From Fistulifera solaris (Eukaryota; Bacillariophyta; Bacillariophyceae; Naviculales; Stauroneidaceae), in NCBI GenBank assembly GCA_030295235.1, contig AP026145.1, forward strand, positions 312,501-376,500: a DNA stretch of 64,000 nt, given 5' to 3'. Made by a program: the position numbers and the translations under genes. The stretch's first letter is position 1. Each line of letters begins with the position of its first letter. The notes beneath the pieces are model-generated. The model was not told where the DNA came from and did not search any database. It worked only from the letters and a program-made list of their open reading frames with translations. Below are positions 9,701 through 20,373 of this stretch, one piece after another.

Positions 9701-12700
9701 TCCCTCACAAGCCAAGAAGAAGAGCTGGCGGAAAAGTATCGAGGTATGCTGCGGATGTCCTTTCCATTGGCTGTAGTCAAAAACAAAATGACTAGGGACG
9801 GAGCTAGCCCGAAGATTTTTGCTGCGATTGAATCAATAGCCAATGACTTTCCTCCTGCCTTCATTTCAGCTCAAAGGATGCCTGGGAGTCCCGTCTCTAC
9901 CTTCTCAAGTTCATTCGGCCTCTCGACTACAGAACAAGAGACTGCCGAGGCTTATCGAAAACTTTTAGACAAGCTAGGGAATCCCGAGTCGGTACGGAAG
10001 AAAATGGACGATGCTAAGGTTGACCCAAAAATTGTTGCCCAAGTTTTGGGGGAGGATAACTCAAAGCCGAATTGCCGTTGACTCCCGCGGAGGAAGCTCT
10101 TGTCCAAAGCTATCTGAGAATGTTAAAGATGTCGGTGCCTGAAGAAGCAGTTCGACATAAGATGATCAAGGATGGAGCATCGGAAGCTGTTTCTCGGGCT
10201 GTTTTTAACGTGACGAAGCAAGCTACCAGTACAAACGAATTGAACGCAGAAGAAAAAAGCTATTGCGGAAAAGTTCAAGAAGATGCTTTCGATGGGAGTT
10301 CCCAAAGAAGGAGTTCATCACAAAATGATACGCGAACAAATTTCCCAAAAAGTTATGGATGCGGTGCTGGAAGTGACAAACGAGAGCAAACCGGACGAAC
10401 AAAACACTCCTCCTCTTCCATTTAGTCGGGATACGACTTTGAGCGAAGAAGAGACGTCTCTTGTATCGCAGTATAAGAAGATGCTCAAGCTTCAGATTCC
10501 GAGAGAGCAAGTTCTAGCTAGGATGCAAAAGAGGGTGTCACGGAAAAAGTGATCATTGCTGTCATGGGGAAAAGATTCGGGTCATCTGAATCGACGAAGA
10601 CATTAGATTCAAAAGCATCGGAAGGAACGAGCAGTAATCTTGTGTCATTGCATTGGACACCTTTATCTGGGAAGGATCTTGATGACAGCATCTGGAGTAG
10701 AACAAGTAAGAAGCGTGAAATATCGGCTAAAGTTGTCGGACCAGAGAAAACAGAATTTAACGACCTGATGGAGCTATTTCAAAAGAAGGCGAATACGGGC
10801 AAAATCCGTTCGACGAAAAAGGCTGATGCGGGCAGTGGGTCTGATAAAGCGAAACTTCTTGATATCACCAGATCAAACAACGTGGCTATCAGCTTGAAAG
10901 CATTCAAGGCATTCCCTTTTGAAGAGCTCGCAGAGATTATTTCGTTCTTAGATCCCTTGCGGAAGATACGTGGTGAAAAATGTCAGTTCATTCGTGACAT
11001 TTTGCCGACCAGTACCGAGATCAGAGTTATAAAAGATTACGACGGATGCGATGATCGTCTCGAACCCGCTGAGTTGTGGTTTCGCCATCTGGTCAATATC
11101 CCTCGTCTTGAAGTCAAGGCTCAGATTTTGCGTACTATGGAAATGTTTAACGCTGAAGCCACACTTCTGATGGAATCTTTCGTCATTTTGGACGAAGTGT
11201 GTCATCAGGTCATGAAGAGCGAGAAACTACAGGAGTTACTTGAAATGGTTTTGAACATTGGAAACATAATGAACCAAGGTACTAGAACAGGCGGGGCATC
11301 GGGGTTTAAATTTGACTCTTTGTTGAAACTGACCCAGACCAAGAGTTCAGACGGGAAAACGACAGTACTGGACTTCTTGGTTAACGTCTTCGTATCAAAA
11401 AACCAAAGAGAAGTACTTGATCTTACCTCCGATTTTCCTCGTTGCCGTATTGCAAGCAAAATGATGATTTCTGACTTGTTGAAAGAAGTAAAGAATCTTG
11501 GCGATTCGCTCGAGCAATGCAAGGACGAGCTCGAATCACTCATCAACGAAGAAGAAGGAGACGATGGGACTGAAAATGACGTCGTTGATTTGACCGCAGT
11601 TAATTCTTCCGATCTAGACGACCCCCGGAGTGCATTGCTGTCTGCGATCAAGGCGAAAGGAAACAATGTACCGAAGAAGCCCAAGCGATTTGCTCAGCGA
11701 GATCTTTTTCTTGCGGTTGTTGAAGACAAGAAACCAAAAGACAAGGTCGTCTTGGATGAAATTACTATGAATCGGGAGACTGGAATGAATAGATTACGCC
11801 GTTTCATCGCAGAGGAGACTGAAACTTACGCTAGTCTCATCCAAAAACGAGATCTGGCCCTCAACGCGTGTCGTGACATGTCCAAATACTGCGGCGAAGG
11901 AGGCGGTCATGGTTCAACAGCTCCACTATTGGGTGTGCTTGCTCAATTTGCAGACAACCTTGAAGAGGCTGTCAAAAAATACGACCAACGATTACAAAGA
12001 GAAATGCGTTCCAAAAAGCAAAATAGCGACCAATCCTGCGCATCAAGCGTTCAAACTGTCTCAACTGGGCAAACGGAAGCCAAGAACGCAAAGCGATCTC
12101 TGATTTTGATGGTGAACGAAATGTTAAAAGATGCCAATGAAAGAACAAAAGAGGACTTTACGAAAGGAAGAGTCTACGGAAATCCCAGCAAATCCCTTCA
12201 AGCCATTTACGAGCTAGAAAGTGTTTTGCTTCCTTCGGACAATAGTCCGATACAAGAAGACTCAGGTTCCACTAAGTCAGAAAAAGGCGTTGTAAATAAT
12301 ACAGTCCGTGAGGTTCTTGTGAGGTCGACAGCTACCAATGGAACTTCTCCCAAGAGAACGACTGAAATATCGAGGACGGAAGTCGCACAGGTCAACACAA
12401 CGGCCTCAGCCATCGCTGATTTCTGGAAAAGAAGGAAGTGGTCTCGATGCAAAAGTCTCTGGAGTCTGTACAGCAACGTGAAAGGAATCAAGACGCAACG
12501 GAGACAGACAATGCTTTAAAGCGCAAAGCTTCGCTCGTTTCATCAGCGCTGCAAACACAACCTAGCGAAGACGCGAATGTAGACGAACGGCAGTGCTTAT
12601 CACCGAAGTCACCAAAACAATTGCCATCCGTTGCCGATTCTGTACGAACATTTAGCGGCGTTAAAGAGCAGCCGACAAGAGAGGAAAGCGATGAGACGAT

Positions 12701-13320
12701 GGAAAAGTCAATGCACGTAGAGGATACCCCTCCGCACGAAGAGGCTTTGGTAGAGAAGAAAAAACGATGTCGTTGAAGATTCTCCAGATGACCTTTTGTG
12801 CGAGGGTACAGAGGCAAAGGAGGCAATTCCCGTTTTACCAGATCCTGAAATGAGCAAGGAGTCAACCGGCGTCAGCATTGATGTGAACAAACGTTCTTCT
12901 TCTTCCACTTTAGTTGATCAAGAGCTAGCTAGAATATCTGTATCACCGGAACAGAAAGAAAACGTTGTCCTGCATCCAACAAGAGGGAATGAGAAGACAT
13001 CGGAGACCAAGCCACCTCTCAGTGCCCACCAAAGTTCAAATGAAGTTCTCAAAACAGTGCAGGGCCCTAACATGCCGATGGGCTCACCGACAATAGCGTC
13101 CGAAAAGGGGGAATCGGCCATGATCCGTCTAGCGCGTTTGAAACGAGAGGAGAAAACAAAGATCCGAAAGTCCTTGTCTGAATCACCTCATATCATAAAG
13201 TCACCATTACCGCCGTCAATCAACGAAGGTTCCGCACAACAGGAGAGCGCAATGGTACAATTGGCTCGGCAAATGAGAAAAGACAGGCGATTGAGCGCCA
13301 ACAAACAGGGGAACAAATGA
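6781..13320 (+). CDS. Giant formin (FH2) with PH-like domain and WASH-CCDC53-like helical repeats
   Basis: Formins nucleate and elongate unbranched actin filaments through a dimeric FH2 ring. Exon 1 is 6781-7848 and exon 2 runs 7916-13320 (67-bp intron, GTACGT...GTCAG), for about 2,150 residues. In order: a long basic/Ser-rich disordered N-terminus; a PH-like segment near 9215-9490 (YLKHREDGVEKVF to FANSFYQF); six copies of a ~45-residue helical motif (9580-10565, for example MLKMSVPEEAVRHKM); FH2 from about 10645 (SLHWTPLSG, GNIMNQGTRTGGASGFKFD, KTTVLDFLV); and a Lys/Ser-rich tail ending in paired R/K-rich motifs (SAMIRLARLKRE, SAMVQLARQMRK) that may be DAD-like. No proline-rich FH1 is present. 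Five one-base frame breaks lie at runs 10063-10065, 10253-10258, 10527-10530, 12427-12430 and 12759-12764; each fix restores conserved motifs. Confidence 0.88.
9580..10565 (+). repeat. Six tandem ~45-residue CCDC53-like motifs inside the formin
   Basis: The copies start near 9583 (degenerate), 9715, 9927, 10081, 10240 and 10438. The shared core is an acidic EEE, Y/F-K-K-MLK, a V/I-P turn, and V-hydrophobic-KM followed by a short second helix. It resembles the C-terminal motif of WASH-complex subunit CCDC53. Three of the five formin frame breaks lie in this block, probably because it is A-rich. Confidence 0.7.
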
Positions 13321-13605
13321 ATTGAATAATGAAGTAGTAGGATTTTTGATCAAGTGATTCTTCTTTAGCGTTTATCGATTGAAAGCTAGTGCTACGTTCG
13401 TAGCTTCGTCGATGGCAAAATGGCAAAATAATGGACCTATAGCTGCCTAAGTCATGTCACGAGCATCACACTATCAGTCACGGACGCTCATAAACGTCTC
13501 GTCGACATCTTCATTATTTCGCAGCAAACGATGAACCGAGAAGCAAATCAAGTCATTTATTTCCTTGTAATATCTTGTCTTACTCGTTGATAGGTTCGCA
13601 AATGG

Positions 13606-14442
13606 ATGCTAAGCCTGCTGATGGATTTGCTGGACGATTACGATGACAGCGATAGCAGCGAACCAGAAACCCGTCAAGAAACACGTCTCTCTCACAATGC
13701 GTCGATGATCAATCCGAATGCACCCTGTAAGAAACAGAAAAGAGGACAAGTGACTTTTGTATTGCCCCATGAGCTGTCAAAGCAACAGTTATTTGAGCGC
13801 CAGCAACCGCATGTGTCCGGAAATTGGGCCGGTCATGTGTTTATTACCATCCCCAAAAACATCGACCTCGAGCATGAGCAGCAACGTGCGGCAGATGCGT
13901 GGAAAGAACGCCTCGAAAGGGAGGGATGGACAGGTCCTATGCTTCTTCACAAAGACGAAGAAGGAAAATTGCGGAAAGGAATGCACTTGTCGCTCTCGCG
14001 ACCGTTCTATTTGCAGCGCGGATCGATCGAATCGTTTGTGGAGTCGCTACGTGAACGCTTGAAATATACCGAGAAAGGATGGGTTCGACTCGACTATTCA
14101 GATGAAGGAACAAAACTATTTACAAACGATGATAATAGTCGCACGTTCTTAGTATGGCGAATTGAGGATGTGGAGAACTTCCTGACGTCGCTCGTCAACG
14201 ATATCGATAAGGTCTTAGAGCGTTACGGAGCCGCTCCTTACTATCACCCGCCTCAATTTCATGTGAGTGTAGCGTCAATTCCTGATACTTGTTCTGCAAT
14301 TAAGTTACTCGATAGAAAGTCAGACGAGGACGGCCCAGGAGTAATGGCGATACCGGTGTCAGACATTCATTGCACGTTCGGAACCACAGAACACTTTGTC
14401 ATTCCGCTCGGTACAGTTAAATTATCGGTAGGCCACAGATGA
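13606..14442 (+). CDS. USB1: USB1, U6 snRNA 3'-5' phosphodiesterase
   Basis: USB1 trims the oligo(U) tail of U6 snRNA and leaves a protected 3' end, in the nucleus. The protein is of the 2H phosphodiesterase type. Both catalytic HxS motifs are visible: LHLSLSRP (about residue 126) and FHVSVAS (about residue 222), at the spacing expected for two lobes. GHVFITIP opens the fold. The N-terminus is acidic and disordered. The open frame starts at 13606, but the ATG at 13621 gives MDLLDDYDDSDSSE, the usual acidic USB1-type start, and I prefer it (273 residues). The frame is intact in a single exon. It follows the formin by about 300 bp in the same direction. Confidence 0.9.
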   Translation: MLSLLMDLLDDYDDSDSSEPETRQETRLSHNASMINPNAPCKKQKRGQVTFVLPHELSKQQLFERQQPHVSGNWAGHVFITIPKNIDLEHEQQRAADAWKERLEREGWTGPMLLHKDEEGKLRKGMHLSLSRPFYLQRGSIESFVESLRERLKYTEKGWVRLDYSDEGTKLFTNDDNSRTFLVWRIEDVENFLTSLVNDIDKVLERYGAAPYYHPPQFHVSVASIPDTCSAIKLLDRKSDEDGPGVMAIPVSDIHCTFGTTEHFVIPLGTVKLSVGHR

Positions 14443-14480
14443 CCTTTGAATGATTGCTTCTATCAATTGTAGCGTAAATT

Positions 14481-15329
14481 TCAGTGCGAGAGAGTATTGA
14501 ATGGTCGATGCAAACAGAATGCTGGGGAAGGCAAAGGAGAGAGAATGAGCACGTCTACGTGAGAACGAATGACGCGGCAAGAAAACGTTTTCAATCGCTG
14601 ATTACTTACGCGATCCATTGTACATTCCCCCTGACCATCCCATACTACCGATTCCAATCAGAACGCATTCTCCATTCGCACAATCAATGAGTCGAATTTC
14701 ATCGACCATGCTCATCCACAGCAAGCTGGTCCAACCACCGGAACGAATTTTTTGATAGTTGTTATATCGAAGTACTAGTGATTTCTGATCTTTGCGCAGA
14801 GCCGATGTCTCGATTTGATAATCAAAGGCATGATCGAACTCCGTTGTCGATGTTTTGGTTGTAAACTGATTGATGCCTCGATTTTGATCATCTTGAAATG
14901 CCTTTCCGTTCCACCGTCGGCCTTTACTAAACAGTTTATGCGTCAAGAACTGCGATACTTCTGTCTAAGTAACAAAAGAAGGTGATGAGTGTGTCAAATT
15001 CGTTGTCACTTGATTCCTTCCTTCTATTTCATGCCTACCATGATCCATCCATTGTTTTCTAAAAGAACACCATCCCATGCACCCTCAATTTCTGGAATCA
15101 ATGGAACACGAGCCGCTTGTAAAAACAAACTGAGCGATTCCTTGCGCGAGCATTGTTGCAATTGCTGCAGTGCTTCGGCCGCCGTGGCAAATGATACAGA
15201 CAATGATTCCGGAGGAGTCGATCGACAGGCGTGAAATGTACTCCACATATTAAGCGCGGACGATACCGACAATGTAGCAGTTACCGCAAATGCGGCAGTA
15301 ATAAACGCATTGGGAAGAACAAGTAACAT
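14481..15329 (-). CDS. Secreted or plastid-targeted unknown protein, three exons
   Basis: Three exons join into 228 residues: 15329-15039, 14964-14610 and 14521-14481, with introns of 74 and 88 bp (donors GTAGGC and GTAAGT, pyrimidine-rich acceptors). The ATG at 15329 follows an in-frame stop and gives a hydrophobic signal-like N-terminus (MLLVLPNAFITAAFAV). The mature part has EGAWDGVLLENNGWIM across to the second exon, RRWNGKAFQDDQNRGIN, a VLRYNN strand, a DEIRLID turn and GIGSMGWSGGMYNGSPF. The order W-x-G...GKxF...GxN...DExR...LIGxGS is a repeated-strand pattern I associate with uncharacterised algal proteins with a lipocalin-like beta fold. The function is unknown. The last exon is only 41 nt and inferred. 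Confidence 0.65.
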
Positions 15330-15832
15330 GACACGCAATGTCTATCGAGTGAAGGGATCGATTATAGCAAGTAATAATATTGTTAAATGCAAGAGAATGC
15401 GAGAAATATGAGGGCGGAGAATGTGGCGTGTCAATCAAGCCAAGTCACAGTGTTAGTTGTAATTCGTAATAATCTAATGCTAATAAGTAACGGGTAGCTT
15501 ACACTAACAGGTAAAGTAGACCGTCCGTATGACATCCGTGTATGGGCGTGGCTTTCGCTTTTTCGCTGCATTTCCAACATTTTTTTTCACTCCACACAAA
15601 CGTTTATTTACAATAAACTTCTTGTGGGAACGGAGACATTCCTGTACTTGTGATAAACAGTTGTTCATCAAGCTTTGATTTTCATAACAATTCACTCGTT
15701 CACTTTTCTGTCCCTTGACTTGGTTTCTTCACGAAAAACGACGTTTTCTGTTGCAAACGACGCTATCATGCGTCCTGGTGTTGGGTGTCGCTAAATTGTT
15801 ATTATTGTTGTTTTTATATACATATCACTACC
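15330..15832. other. Intergenic, divergent promoter region
   Basis: AT-rich spacer upstream of both the secreted unknown and the VPS72 gene. The minus-strand frame at 15504-15695 shows no family features. A T-rich tract lies just upstream of the VPS72 ATG. Confidence 0.4.
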
Positions 15833-17334
15833 ATGCCGGTACTCGACCGAGAACGCCGTTCGACGGCGGGAAAACGCATGACCGAATTGGGCGGTCAAGA
15901 AGCCGAGGATGATGCCGCATTTTGGGGACACGAAACGTGGAATGAGGATTCCGACAATGAGTCGTTTCATTCGTCCGATGAGGACTCGGAAATCAAGAAA
16001 GATGTCTTTGACTCGGATTTTGATGAGAGTGAAAGTGATCGGGAAGAAGAGGATGTCGCTGCGGGTGATGAAGAAGACAAAGAAATTGCTCGTGTTGACA
16101 GGAAACGAAAAGAGTCCAAGTCGACGTATTCGGATGTTGTCGTAGGAAAGTTGGCGAGAGGAAAACGAATGAAAGGTGTGAAGCGAATTATTGGTGATGG
16201 TTTAAACGCTGGAATTGTTCTCAATGCTCCGGGTGTCACTCCTTCTGTTGCTACGCTGGGTCCTGTGGTCACTTCTTCGACAGCGGTGCCAACGGGCAGT
16301 TTATCAACGACGGTAGCATCTTCATTCAAGCCGAAAGTCACTCTGGCGTCGACACGCCCTCGAAGGGCCGACCAGCTTCCGACATCCAGTAAACGAACGA
16401 GAGCAGCGCGAATTGACGCAACGGCAGCCGCAGGTCATGCTTCACTTGCGGCACAACCTCCATTGACGACATCATTATCGTCATCCAGTCCGCAAACGAA
16501 CAACAACAAGAAAAAGAAGCGTCACCGTCATACACAGGAAGAGCTGCTTCTCGAAGCGGCACACGAAACAGAAGGTGAAAATATTCGATGGTTACTTGCA
16601 CGGAAACGATATCAGGAAGAGCAAAAAGACAACGAAGGACGAATGGAAGGCAGAGGGAGAGGGCCCGCGGGGAAACTCATTATGCAATACACTTCGCGGA
16701 GGGGTTATCTGAATACCATTACCTTCCCCGAAATGGACCATGTGCCAGAAATTTTGACTCGTCAGGACTCGCAGGCTACAAAGTATCCGAAACCAACCTA
16801 TTGCGTGATCACTGGGCAAAAGCTCGCTACAAAGACCCACGCACGGGACTGGGTTATTACGATCTGGCAGCTTTCAAGGAACTGCGGAGACGAAGTGACG
16901 CCGGAGAACCACTGGATCAACGAAAACCAAAAGCGCGAGACTCTACCAATGGTAGCAAAGCAAATTCCATTCCAGCGAACGAATCCAAGCCATCCAAATT
17001 AGATACGACCGTCAAGGGTGCCACAGGACCAAACAGTTCAGGATTACACAAAGAGAGCAGCTCTCTTGAAACTGACGCAAAGATTGATAGCTCGCCAAAA
17101 CCATCATCTATTTCAGACGCGATTCGTGCTAATGACCCAGGTACATCGGTTGCCGAACCAGCTGCATCTTCAAATGTTTCTCGACAGCCTGCACCCCGTC
17201 GCCGAAAGCCATCAGCCAAAGTTCGGGCCGCTAAAGACGTCGAGATTGTGACGAATGCTTTTCGAAGTCCATCTCCCGCCACAATCTCTCCATCGATACC
17301 ATCTCAAGTCCCTCAAGAGAACCTTGTGGAGTAA
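15833..17334 (+). CDS. VPS72: VPS72/YL1 (Swc2-like) histone H2A.Z chaperone subunit
   Basis: YL1/Swc2 is the SWR1/SRCAP (and TIP60) subunit that binds H2A.Z-H2B and helps deposit H2A.Z. The ATG at 15833 starts MPVLDRERRSTAGKRMTEL, a typical YL1 opening with the R-RSTAG motif. A Glu/Asp/Ser stretch (FWGHETWNEDSDNESF) follows, the expected H2A.Z-binding acidic region. Then come a basic Lys/Arg segment (KKKKRHRHTQEELLLEA), an AARKRYQEE-like helix, and the YL1_C domain: CVITGQ, then ARYKDPRTGLGYYDLAAFKELR. The frame breaks once inside YL1_C, at the A run 16818-16821. Adding one A joins CVITGQKARYKDP exactly as in the family. The tail is Ser/Pro-rich and disordered. About 500 residues. Confidence 0.9.
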
Positions 17335-17566
17335 TTCAATATTAGCTAATAAAAAGTTACAAAAATTACAGTGCTATCAGCTCCCACTAGCCACTTTTGT
17401 CATAAACGTATATCTATATAATTTATTAAGAATTATCGGATCACCCATCATTTCTAAAACAAGTTTACGAGAGACTCGATCCGAGTATCCTTGCAATAGC
17501 TTATAAGTACAAAAGACTGCCATAATCAACGAATGTTCAAAATTGACACCAAAGTGAATGGAACAA

Positions 17567-18688
17567 TCATGCGAATCTCGGTCGTTTCCGTTCTGAATCC
17601 GCAATTTTCTCAGATGTCTCTATTGAAGTCTGCGTAGACGAAGACTCTGGGTTTATCGTGGAAATGTCAAATGACAGCTTTCGTTGATTGCTTCCTATAG
17701 GGGCATCCTCGGCATCCGTTACGAGCACATCCTCGTTGATTTGAGCGATCAAATTGATAAACAGACGCTCGTCCTCTTGTAAGTTACTTCTCCCGGCTTT
17801 TTCTAGTTCTATGGATGCTTCTTTGTATTTCAATAAACTCATTTGAATCATTCCCTGCAGTGGCGCCGTATCACTAAAGTTTGCTTTGCTGACCATGGTG
17901 TTCATAAAAGCCGCTCTCGTGTTTCGACCCGTCATTTTGTCGTGTTTCTTTAATATTTTCGAAAAGCCGCAGTACGTCATGATCGCGTAGGTTTCGAGTA
18001 AAACAAGGTCTCGATAGACTTTGAAGGCCGCTCTCGCCATTACTAACCATTTGTCCTCTACTAATGAAAAACCTGATCTTTTCAATATAACAGTACCTTC
18101 CTTCAGTCGGTTCGCTCGAATACGATATTCCTCACATGTGCGACCGTAAAAATGTATGGATTTGCGGAGCTCGGAATGCAGAAACTTGAAAAATTTGACT
18201 TCGGTAGGATGTTTTCCTAGCACATCCGGTGAAGAATGTGCGCTATTCTTTCCGTCTTCACCTTCTATATCCACAGCGACTTTTGAAGCACTTTCAGAGC
18301 TTGATTCGCTTGTTAAACGCGCAAGGCGTGTAGATTCTGAGGGCATAAAAGGAAGATTCGATGGTTGTTGTTCGTTTCCATTATCACCTGCATCTGGGAC
18401 GGGCACATTTGCCGGTAATACAGAAGGCAATGTTTTAATTGTTTTCTGAATTCATAAGGAAAAAGAAAAATCGTTAGCTTCAGTAATGACGAGCATACGA
18501 CGAACACATTATCGGTCTTGTCTCTCTACAGTTGCAACGGCATGACGTCGAAGGAGTTCGTATCAATGCAACAGATTGCACTCTTGCTCTGCAACACGGA
18601 CCTTCAGTAATTTGTATTCCATCCAAAATGGAGCCCATGAGGGATCAGACAATTCTATCACACGCAACAGATTCTTGCAAAACTTCAT
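17567..18688 (-). CDS. SPX-domain protein (inositol-pyrophosphate phosphate sensor)
   Basis: SPX domains bind inositol pyrophosphates and report phosphate status. A short first exon (18688-18602) encodes MKFCKNLLRVIEL and WAPFWMEYKLLK, the classic SPX opening. It is joined through a 156-bp intron (18446-18601; acceptor AATTCAG; CTAAC branch site) to exon 2 (18445-17567) at KTIKTLP. Exon 2 carries an acidic/Ser linker, FFKFLHSELRKSIHFY and the lysine-rich signature FSKILKKHDKMTGRN, whose lysines form the ligand surface. The protein is 321 residues with no membrane or RING part, so it is an SPX-only protein. The donor GTCCGT is weak. SPX-only proteins in plants restrain phosphate-response MYB factors; that role here is inference. 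Confidence 0.88.
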
Positions 18689-19133
18689 CGCCCCTTTTGT
18701 TTTCTGTTTATGATGACTTTGTTGCTATTGTCGTTGCTGTCTACAAAATGAAGTCGGAGCAGCGACGGAAAAATTGTCTTTTCCATTTTCCACAGAAAAG
18801 TATTGCCGAGAGAACAAGGAGGCGTTTCTGTATACAAAATTAGGAATTAGTACTGTCGATACATACGCAAACCGACAGGTGACGTATTAGCTATGACTGA
18901 AACGGGATTTCCGGTTTCATAAGATGTTAGGCAAAAGACTAGAACGCCCCTAAAAAGGCATCCAGTTTTCAGCCGAGATAATTTCAAACTGTTATAGCTA
19001 TACAGGGCTTCTTGAATAAAACAAGCAATGAAGAAGTGAAATGAAATTTGATTAATGCTCTTAAATATACGTGACATCTGAATGTTTGTAAAGCACAAAT
19101 TATTGCAAAAGCTTGAAGGGTACGATTTACCGC
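18689..19133. other. Intergenic
   Basis: Lies upstream of the SPX gene and downstream of the plastid unknown. Open frames on either strand (for example 18847-19137, minus) have no conserved features and a coding-unlike composition. Confidence 0.35.
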
Positions 19134-19927
19134 TCAAGCAACCGCCGTGTTGATATTATCGGGAGAAACAGTCCAGTATTGTCCGTCTACAAAATACACC
19201 TCGCCATTCGCTAAAGATTTCTGGGCTCCGGATAGACCCCCGATGTATTCTCTTCGCCAAGACCTACCACAGTGATGGTGGTTTGACCCAACGGCAAAGA
19301 GCCATGGCTCATGGAATTGAAGGTTATAACGGACTTGGTGACAGCATCGAGCCCTAATACTAGCTTTTCTGCCGCTTCCAGTACTTCCAAAACTTGTAAA
19401 TCATCCCCGCCCGCAAAGTTAACCACAATGCGAGCACAGTCCGAGGCAGCTCCGGCCGCTGACAAGGCGTCCCGTACAGCATCGAGTGGTGCATAAATAA
19501 TGACCTTATCGGTTGTTTCACCGGGATCCTTGTAAAGCTCTTTGCCCCGTCCCGTAGCGATGATCTTAAAGTTGTCCTTGGGCAGATCCGCTTCGTTGAC
19601 TAACGTCAATTCCGTGTACCTTAATAAATCTTTGACTTGTGGTTCGGCTTTTCCCGGTGCGTGTTTGATGTTTCCAGTCAATTTAATGACAGACTCTTCG
19701 GCCAACCGAACTCCTCCTCGACCGACATCCAGGTCAAAATCCGTGTCATCGGCGGTGATGACGGGCCCGAGTGGACGAAAGTGTTCTCCGCGAAACGTTC
19801 TGTGTAAAGGCTGGAATGCCCGAATCGGACTGACCAGGAAGGTCAACAGTAATAAGGTAGCGATCATTAGTGCACACAAAGGAAGAGAATGAATTATTGT
19901 CCTCTTTGTCGATGTCTTTCTACGCAT
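19134..19927 (-). CDS. Plastid-targeted unknown protein with signal and transit peptide
   Basis: The ATG at 19927 gives MRRKTSTKR, a strong hydrophobic segment and then SPIRAFQPLHR. The Phe after Ala at the predicted cleavage point is the diatom plastid-import signal. The mature part has an acidic start, then repeated short strands, with VIKLTGNIKH, GRGKELYKDPG, KVIIYAPLDAVRDALS and VVNFAGGDDLQVLEVLEAAEKL. No family is recognised. The frame appears to stop at 19211, but the next 26 codons in another frame read NGEVYFVDGQYWTVSP and end at 19134. The switch falls on the C run 19237-19241 (G run in the gene), so one base is missing there and the protein has about 264 residues. The stromal location is inferred from the targeting signal. 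Confidence 0.7.
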
Positions 19928-20373
19928 GCACTTGTTGCGTGTTATCGCGTCACAAACGTTGCGCGATGATGCGATGATAGAAAACGACAACAACGCGTGG
20001 AAGCTTCTAGCAACGGTCGTCTAGCAGACGGATCTGTGGACAGTACTCAACATTAGACTATGCGTGTCTTACGACACTATTACTATGATCGGTAGAGTAG
20101 ATTACTTTTTTCCAACTGATATTTCCGCTTCGGATCATGTACAGACGACCCTTTCGCTGCCAACCGATGCATTTTTGGAACAAAATGCGCCCCCCCTCGC
20201 TCGTTTTTTCTTTTTTCGCTCGCTTCTCGTCGTCTTTGTGCATTTTCTTTGAAACAAGAAAACAAGGGCAACAACCTTATTATCTCCTACTCTGTGCTTT
20301 CTTGCTGTCATATCCTTGATCGAAGTTAGATCGAGACATTTCGTTCCCTTTTATCAAAGTGTTGCACCTCAGA
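19928..20373. other. Intergenic, divergent promoter region
   Basis: Head-to-head spacer of the plastid unknown and helicase genes. It has a T/C-rich tract at about 20190-20260 and no coding features. Confidence 0.4.

Noticed and set aside
10063-12764. Programmed ribosomal frameshifting in the formin
   Set aside because: The five breaks go in both directions, sit in different run contexts without slippery-site structure, and the same breaks occur in unrelated genes across the window.
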